Shown one piece after another: positions 4,478 to 8,194 of a stretch of DNA of 8,194 nt; positions within the stretch are counted from its first letter, which is position 1, and each line of letters starts with the position of its first letter. Made by a program: the position numbers and the translations under genes. This stretch comes from JARRJY01 sp050116415. GTDB lineage: Bacteria; Pseudomonadota; Gammaproteobacteria; UBA6429; Thiohalophilaceae. The notes under the pieces are model-generated. The model saw nothing but the letters and a program-made list of their open reading frames with translations. It did no database searches and was not told the DNA's origin. The stretch lies in NCBI GenBank assembly GCA_050116415.1, contig JASFOS010000098.1, positions 1 to 8,194 on the forward strand, given 5' to 3'.

Positions 4478-7128
4478 TTCCACGCCCGGTTGATAATGAG
4501 TTATTAAATTGCCAGCAATTTGATCAACAATTTCAACAACAAGGCCTTTCCATTTCCCTGTTTCGGGAAACGCTGCTAAAAGCAGAATCGACCCTCGAAG
4601 AACGCTTTCACGCCGGACGTGCGGCCACCGAACTGGTGCAGCAAAAATCCGCGGTGGTTGACCAGCTACTGATCCGCATCTGGCAACATTGCTTCAAGGA
4701 CTACCTCGATGAAATCGCCCTGGTGGCGGTAGGCGGCTACGGGCGTGGTGAGCTGCACCCTGCGTCTGACGTGGATATTCTCATCCTGCTAAAGAAACAC
4801 CATAAAAAATACCAGCCGGTCATCGAGCAGTTCCTGACTTTCCTGTGGGATATTGGCCTGGAAATCGGCCACAGCGTGCGAACTGTAAAAGAATGTGTCA
4901 ATGAAGCCAGGCAGGACATTACCATCGCAACCAATATCCAGGAGGCACGGCTGATACATGGTCCCCAGTCGCTATTTGATGAACAGCGCAAGAAATGTGG
5001 CCCGGATAAACTCTGGCCTGGGCCGGAATTCTTTGCCGCCAAGTGGAAAGAACAACAGCAACGCCACCAGAAATTCAATGACACGGCTTATAACCTGGAG
5101 CCCAATATCAAGGAAGGCCCGGGTGGCTTACGCGATATCCAGGTCATCGGCTGGATAGCGAAGCGACATTTTGATGCCGATACCCTGGAGCAACTGGTTG
5201 ACCATGGTTTCTTAACGGCACAGGAATACCAGACCCTTCACCAGGGCCAGGCATTTTTATGGCGCATTCGCTTTGGCCTGCATATCCTGACCGGGCGACG
5301 TGAAGATCGCCTGCTGTTCGATCATCAACGCGCACTCGCCAAGCAGTTCGGTTTCAAGGATAACTATCGCCGCCTGGGCGTCGAACAGTTTATGAAGCAG
5401 TATTACCGCACGATTACCGAGTTAAGCCGACTCAATGAAATGCTGCTGCAATTGTTCCAGGAAGAAATTCTCTATACTGATGATGACACCGCGCCTGTAG
5501 AAATAAACAGTCGCTTTCAATCCAGCAAAGGATTCCTGGAAGTCAGCCACGAGAAAACCTTTGAGTATAATCCTTTCGCCTTGCTGGAAGTGTTTTTACT
5601 GCTGCAGCAACATCCCGACCTGAAAGGTATCCGCGCCAACACCATTCGCGCCATTCGTGAACACCTGCACCTGATTGATGCCGGGTTCAGAAACGATATA
5701 CGATGTAAGAGCCTGTTCATGGAGATCCTTCGTCATGGCACCGGGGTAACGCACGTGCTGAGACGCATGAACACTTACGGGGTACTGGCTGCCTACATTC
5801 CGTCCTTCGCCAAGATCGTCGGCCAGATGCAACATGACCTGTTTCATGTCTATACCGTCGATGAACATACCTTGTTCGTGATTCGCAACCTGCGCCGTTT
5901 CACGGTCGCCGAGCACTATGACGAATTTCCTTTATGCAGCAGGATAATCAACAACCTGCCGAAGCAGGAACTGGTACTGCTGGCTGGCCTGTTTCACGAT
6001 ATCGCCAAAGGCCGAGGTGGCGATCACTCGGTGCTGGGCGAACAGGATGCCAGGGAGTTTTGTCAACTCCACGAACTGAGTGTTTATGACACCAACCTGG
6101 TTGGCTGGTTAGTACGCAACCATTTGTTAATGTCCTCCACCGCGCAGCGTAAGGATATCAGTGACCCCATGATTGTTCATGAGTTCGCCCAGCAAGTCGG
6201 CAATAAAACGCGACTCGATTATCTTTACCTGCTAACCGTTGCGGATATTCGCGGTACAAGCAGTGAAGTCTGGAATAACTGGAAAGACGCCCTGTTACGT
6301 GAACTTTATTTTGCTACTCACCAGGCTTTTCGTCGCGGCCTGGATCACCCACTGGCACACAATGAATATATTGAAGACGTCAAACAGGAAAGTCTCAAGA
6401 AAATTGCCGAAGCCAGGCTGGATATCGAACAGGTGAAACAGCTCTGGTCACGGCTTGGTGATGAATATTTTTTACGCTACAACGCCAATGAAATATTGTG
6501 GCATACCCGGGAAATTTTATCCCATACAGACTCACAACAGCCGCTGGTCCTGGTGCGCGATGAACCACAGCGCGGTGGCAGCGTGGTATTTATCTATACC
6601 CAGGGGAAAAATAATATTTTTACTATTATCACCTCAACACTCAATCAACTGGGATTAACTGTTTATGATGCGCGCGTTTTGACCTCAACCGACAATTACA
6701 CCCTTGATAGCTTTATCCTGCTGGATCATGAAAACAATCCAGTAACCCCTTCACGCTACGAGGAAATCAAGCAACGACTAACAGACAATATAAACAACTC
6801 GCAGATTAACCTGCCCCCCGGTACCGAACAACTCACCCGCCAGGCCAAACATTTTACCTTCGCGACGAGGATTCATTTCCAGGAAGATAAAAATAACCAC
6901 TACACCATCATGGAAGTGATCACCTACGATCGACCAGGCCTGTTAGCCCGTATCGGTACGGTACTGAACAAATGCCAGGTACAACTGATCAATGCAAAAA
7001 TTGCGACGTTTGGTGAACGTGCCGAAGATATCTTTATACTGACCGATGAAGACGGTAACCCGGTAGCAACCTCAATCCAGCAGCAGTGCCTGGAACCTCA
7101 GCTGATCGAAGTGTTAAACAACCAGTAG
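4474..7128 (+). CDS. glnD: Bifunctional [PII] uridylyltransferase/uridylyl-removing enzyme
   Basis: GlnD senses glutamine. At low glutamine it attaches UMP to PII proteins (GlnB/GlnK), and at high glutamine it removes it, so controlling glutamine synthetase adenylylation and NtrBC. From the TTG at 4474 the protein is 884 residues (E. coli about 890). Domains in order: nucleotidyltransferase with GGYGRGELHPASDVD at 87-101, including the D99/D101 metal pair; a helical linker with YNLEPNIKEGPGGLRDI; an HD hydrolase domain with LFHDIAKGRGGDHS, whose H508-D509 is the HD pair; and two C-terminal ACT domains (about 690-756 and 809-880) that bind glutamine, each with the expected beta-alpha-beta pattern, the second starting near MEVITYDRPGLLARIG. 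Both active sites look intact. TTG 4474 overlaps the map TGA as TTGA, suggesting translational coupling. The extreme N-terminus is Gln-rich (7 of residues 14-23). Confidence 0.96.
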   Translation: MIPRPVDNELLNCQQFDQQFQQQGLSISLFRETLLKAESTLEERFHAGRAATELVQQKSAVVDQLLIRIWQHCFKDYLDEIALVAVGGYGRGELHPASDVDILILLKKHHKKYQPVIEQFLTFLWDIGLEIGHSVRTVKECVNEARQDITIATNIQEARLIHGPQSLFDEQRKKCGPDKLWPGPEFFAAKWKEQQQRHQKFNDTAYNLEPNIKEGPGGLRDIQVIGWIAKRHFDADTLEQLVDHGFLTAQEYQTLHQGQAFLWRIRFGLHILTGRREDRLLFDHQRALAKQFGFKDNYRRLGVEQFMKQYYRTITELSRLNEMLLQLFQEEILYTDDDTAPVEINSRFQSSKGFLEVSHEKTFEYNPFALLEVFLLLQQHPDLKGIRANTIRAIREHLHLIDAGFRNDIRCKSLFMEILRHGTGVTHVLRRMNTYGVLAAYIPSFAKIVGQMQHDLFHVYTVDEHTLFVIRNLRRFTVAEHYDEFPLCSRIINNLPKQELVLLAGLFHDIAKGRGGDHSVLGEQDAREFCQLHELSVYDTNLVGWLVRNHLLMSSTAQRKDISDPMIVHEFAQQVGNKTRLDYLYLLTVADIRGTSSEVWNNWKDALLRELYFATHQAFRRGLDHPLAHNEYIEDVKQESLKKIAEARLDIEQVKQLWSRLGDEYFLRYNANEILWHTREILSHTDSQQPLVLVRDEPQRGGSVVFIYTQGKNNIFTIITSTLNQLGLTVYDARVLTSTDNYTLDSFILLDHENNPVTPSRYEEIKQRLTDNINNSQINLPPGTEQLTRQAKHFTFATRIHFQEDKNNHYTIMEVITYDRPGLLARIGTVLNKCQVQLINAKIATFGERAEDIFILTDEDGNPVATSIQQQCLEPQLIEVLNNQ

Positions 7129-7132
7129 CCGG

Positions 7133-7501
7133 TTAGCTTACTTCGATAAACTCCAGCGCATTACCATCCGGGTCGCGACAAAACAGCGCGGCGCGTCCCG
7201 AGCGACTGCGCGTGAAATCAACGCCAGACTGTCGCAGGTTCTGCTCAAGTTTTTCAATGTCATCGACCGCCATGGCCACGTGTCGGTCTCGACCGCCATG
7301 TTGAGGCCGGCCCTCGACAGGATCAGGGTTGGGTAATTGCAGCAGGTGGATTTGCTGGTTACCCACCTTGAACCACCAGCCGGGAAAACCCAGGTCAGGA
7401 CGTGAGCTATCACGTTCCATTCCCAGCACCTCTTCATAAAAATGCCTTGATTGTTCCAGCTCTGAAATAATCAGGCTGGCATGTAACAGTGATTTAATCA
7501 T
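7133..7501 (-). CDS. VOC-superfamily (glyoxalase/dioxygenase-like) protein
   Basis: A 122-residue single-domain protein with the two beta-alpha-beta-beta-beta modules of the vicinal oxygen chelate superfamily. Module one runs from LLHASLIISELEQSRHFYEEVLGM to IHLLQLPNPDP; module two from DRHVAMAVDDIEKLEQNL to FCRDPDGNALEFIE (each quoted by its distinctive parts). Likely metal ligands by position are H7, H52 or Q55, H74 and E117. The RPDLGFPGWWF and GRDRHVA segments are typical of a widespread bacterial subgroup often labelled lactoylglutathione lyase-like; its substrate is generally unknown, so I give no gene symbol. It starts at ATG 7499-7501, which overlaps the stop of the upstream transporter gene as ATGA. 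There is no good Shine-Dalgarno before it, so translation probably depends on coupling. It converges on glnD with 4 bp between stop codons. Confidence 0.88.
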   Translation of the reverse strand: MIKSLLHASLIISELEQSRHFYEEVLGMERDSSRPDLGFPGWWFKVGNQQIHLLQLPNPDPVEGRPQHGGRDRHVAMAVDDIEKLEQNLRQSGVDFTRSRSGRAALFCRDPDGNALEFIEVS

Positions 7502-8194
7502 GATGTTCTACTTCGTATCTGTAACCGGGCAGAAAAATAGGCTGCCAGTACCACCAGGCTACCTCCCCACCACTCTTGCGGCAGTATTTTCTCGTTGGCC
7601 AGCCATACCGCCGAGACCGCACCGACCACGATCTCGAACAACAGGATCACCGACGAGCGATGTAATGGCATATGCGTCACACCGTATACAACACTCAAGG
7701 TCATCAGGCTCATGCCCACGATGCCGTAGAGTAATGACCAGGTAACATTCAGCAGGGTTAATTGTCCGGCGGGCGTCTGCGTAATCACGATTAAAATCGC
7801 TGATACCAGCACTACTCCCACTAACCCGGTGATGGTTTTCACCATGATCGGCGCTTGCTGTGTTTTACGTATCATCATGTTCGCCGCGGCAAAACACACA
7901 CCTGCCGACAACGCCAACCAGTCCGCGCGTTCCCGCGGCAACGGCACCCCCAGTTCAGGAGACCATAACATGATCAGCGCCCCTGTCATGGCCAGCAAGA
8001 TGATCTCCCAGGAATAGCTGTGAAGTTCCTCTTTAAGTACCAGCCAGGCCAGTAACGTCGCCCATACTGGTGAAAGAAAAAACAGCAGGATAACACGCAC
8101 AATCTGGCCTTCCAGCATGGCAAGGATGAAAGCGATATTCAGCCAACCGACCAGCAAGGCAATCACCACCAAGGGTTTTGCATACCGAAGAAAG
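7498..8194 (-). CDS. EamA/DMT-family membrane transporter, partial (N-terminus beyond right edge)
   Basis: The reading frame stays open to the window edge (...FLRYAKPLVVIALLVGW...), so the TTG at 8170-8172 is probably not the start and the first two or so membrane segments are missing. Roughly 232 residues are present, against about 290-300 for a full 10-helix drug/metabolite transporter. About eight hydrophobic segments can be read, beginning with LVVIALLVGWLNIAFILAM and VRVILLFFLSPVWATLLAWL and ending with SSVILLFEIVVGAVSAVWL and GGSLVVLAAYFSARL. The SPVWATLLAWLVLKE stretch and the matching EIVVGAVSAVWLANEK near the end are the paired signatures of the two EamA repeats. It probably sits in the inner membrane and exports or exchanges small metabolites; the substrate cannot be told from sequence. 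The stop overlaps the start of the downstream VOC gene. Confidence 0.87.
   Translation of the reverse strand, partial: FLRYAKPLVVIALLVGWLNIAFILAMLEGQIVRVILLFFLSPVWATLLAWLVLKEELHSYSWEIILLAMTGALIMLWSPELGVPLPRERADWLALSAGVCFAAANMMIRKTQQAPIMVKTITGLVGVVLVSAILIVITQTPAGQLTLLNVTWSLLYGIVGMSLMTLSVVYGVTHMPLHRSSVILLFEIVVGAVSAVWLANEKILPQEWWGGSLVVLAAYFSARLQIRSRTS

Noticed and set aside
4501..4545. CAA/CAATTT near-repeats at the start of glnD as a microsatellite
   Set aside because: The units are imperfect and few. They encode a short Gln-rich stretch in the least conserved part of GlnD and are probably ordinary low-complexity drift.

Overview
The window looks like a chromosomal housekeeping region of a gammaproteobacterium. 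The evidence is the divergent pair of blocks rpsB-tsf-pyrH-frr-uppS (minus strand) and map-glnD (plus strand), an arrangement typical of that class, plus protein sequences close to the Escherichia/Pseudomonas versions. The frr-uppS junction without dxr between them resembles Pseudomonas-type order rather than the enterobacterial frr-dxr-uppS order. I cannot name a genus. Nothing in the window looks like a mobile element, phage, CRISPR array or recently acquired island.

Left block (1-3632, minus strand). A promoter with an extended -10 and an all-G/C discriminator lies at 3593-3632. It is followed by a structured leader of about 140 nt and then rpsB (ribosomal protein S2), a strong intrinsic terminator or attenuator, tsf (EF-Ts), pyrH (UMP kinase), frr (ribosome recycling factor) and the first 65 codons of uppS (undecaprenyl diphosphate synthase), which runs off the left edge. 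The block combines translation (S2, EF-Ts, RRF), pyrimidine supply (UMP kinase) and cell-wall lipid carrier synthesis. Its most unusual point is a Lys/Ala-rich tail of about 65 residues on S2.

Middle block (3710-7128, plus strand). map (methionine aminopeptidase) is followed by glnD (PII uridylyltransferase/uridylyl-removing enzyme). They overlap at a TTGA sequence: glnD most likely starts at a TTG that shares bases with the map stop codon. Both enzymes carry complete sets of recognisable catalytic residues.

Right block (7133-8194, minus strand, convergent with glnD). An EamA/DMT-family membrane transporter, cut by the right edge, is followed by a small VOC/glyoxalase-like protein, joined by an ATGA overlap. 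Only 4 bp separate the stop codons of glnD and the VOC gene. There is no gene-free stretch over 300 bases. The longest is the 253-bp rpsB-map divergent region, which holds the rpsB promoter and leader. I found no convincing new system. The items most worth a second look are the S2 tail, the rpsB leader fold and the coupled transporter-VOC pair.
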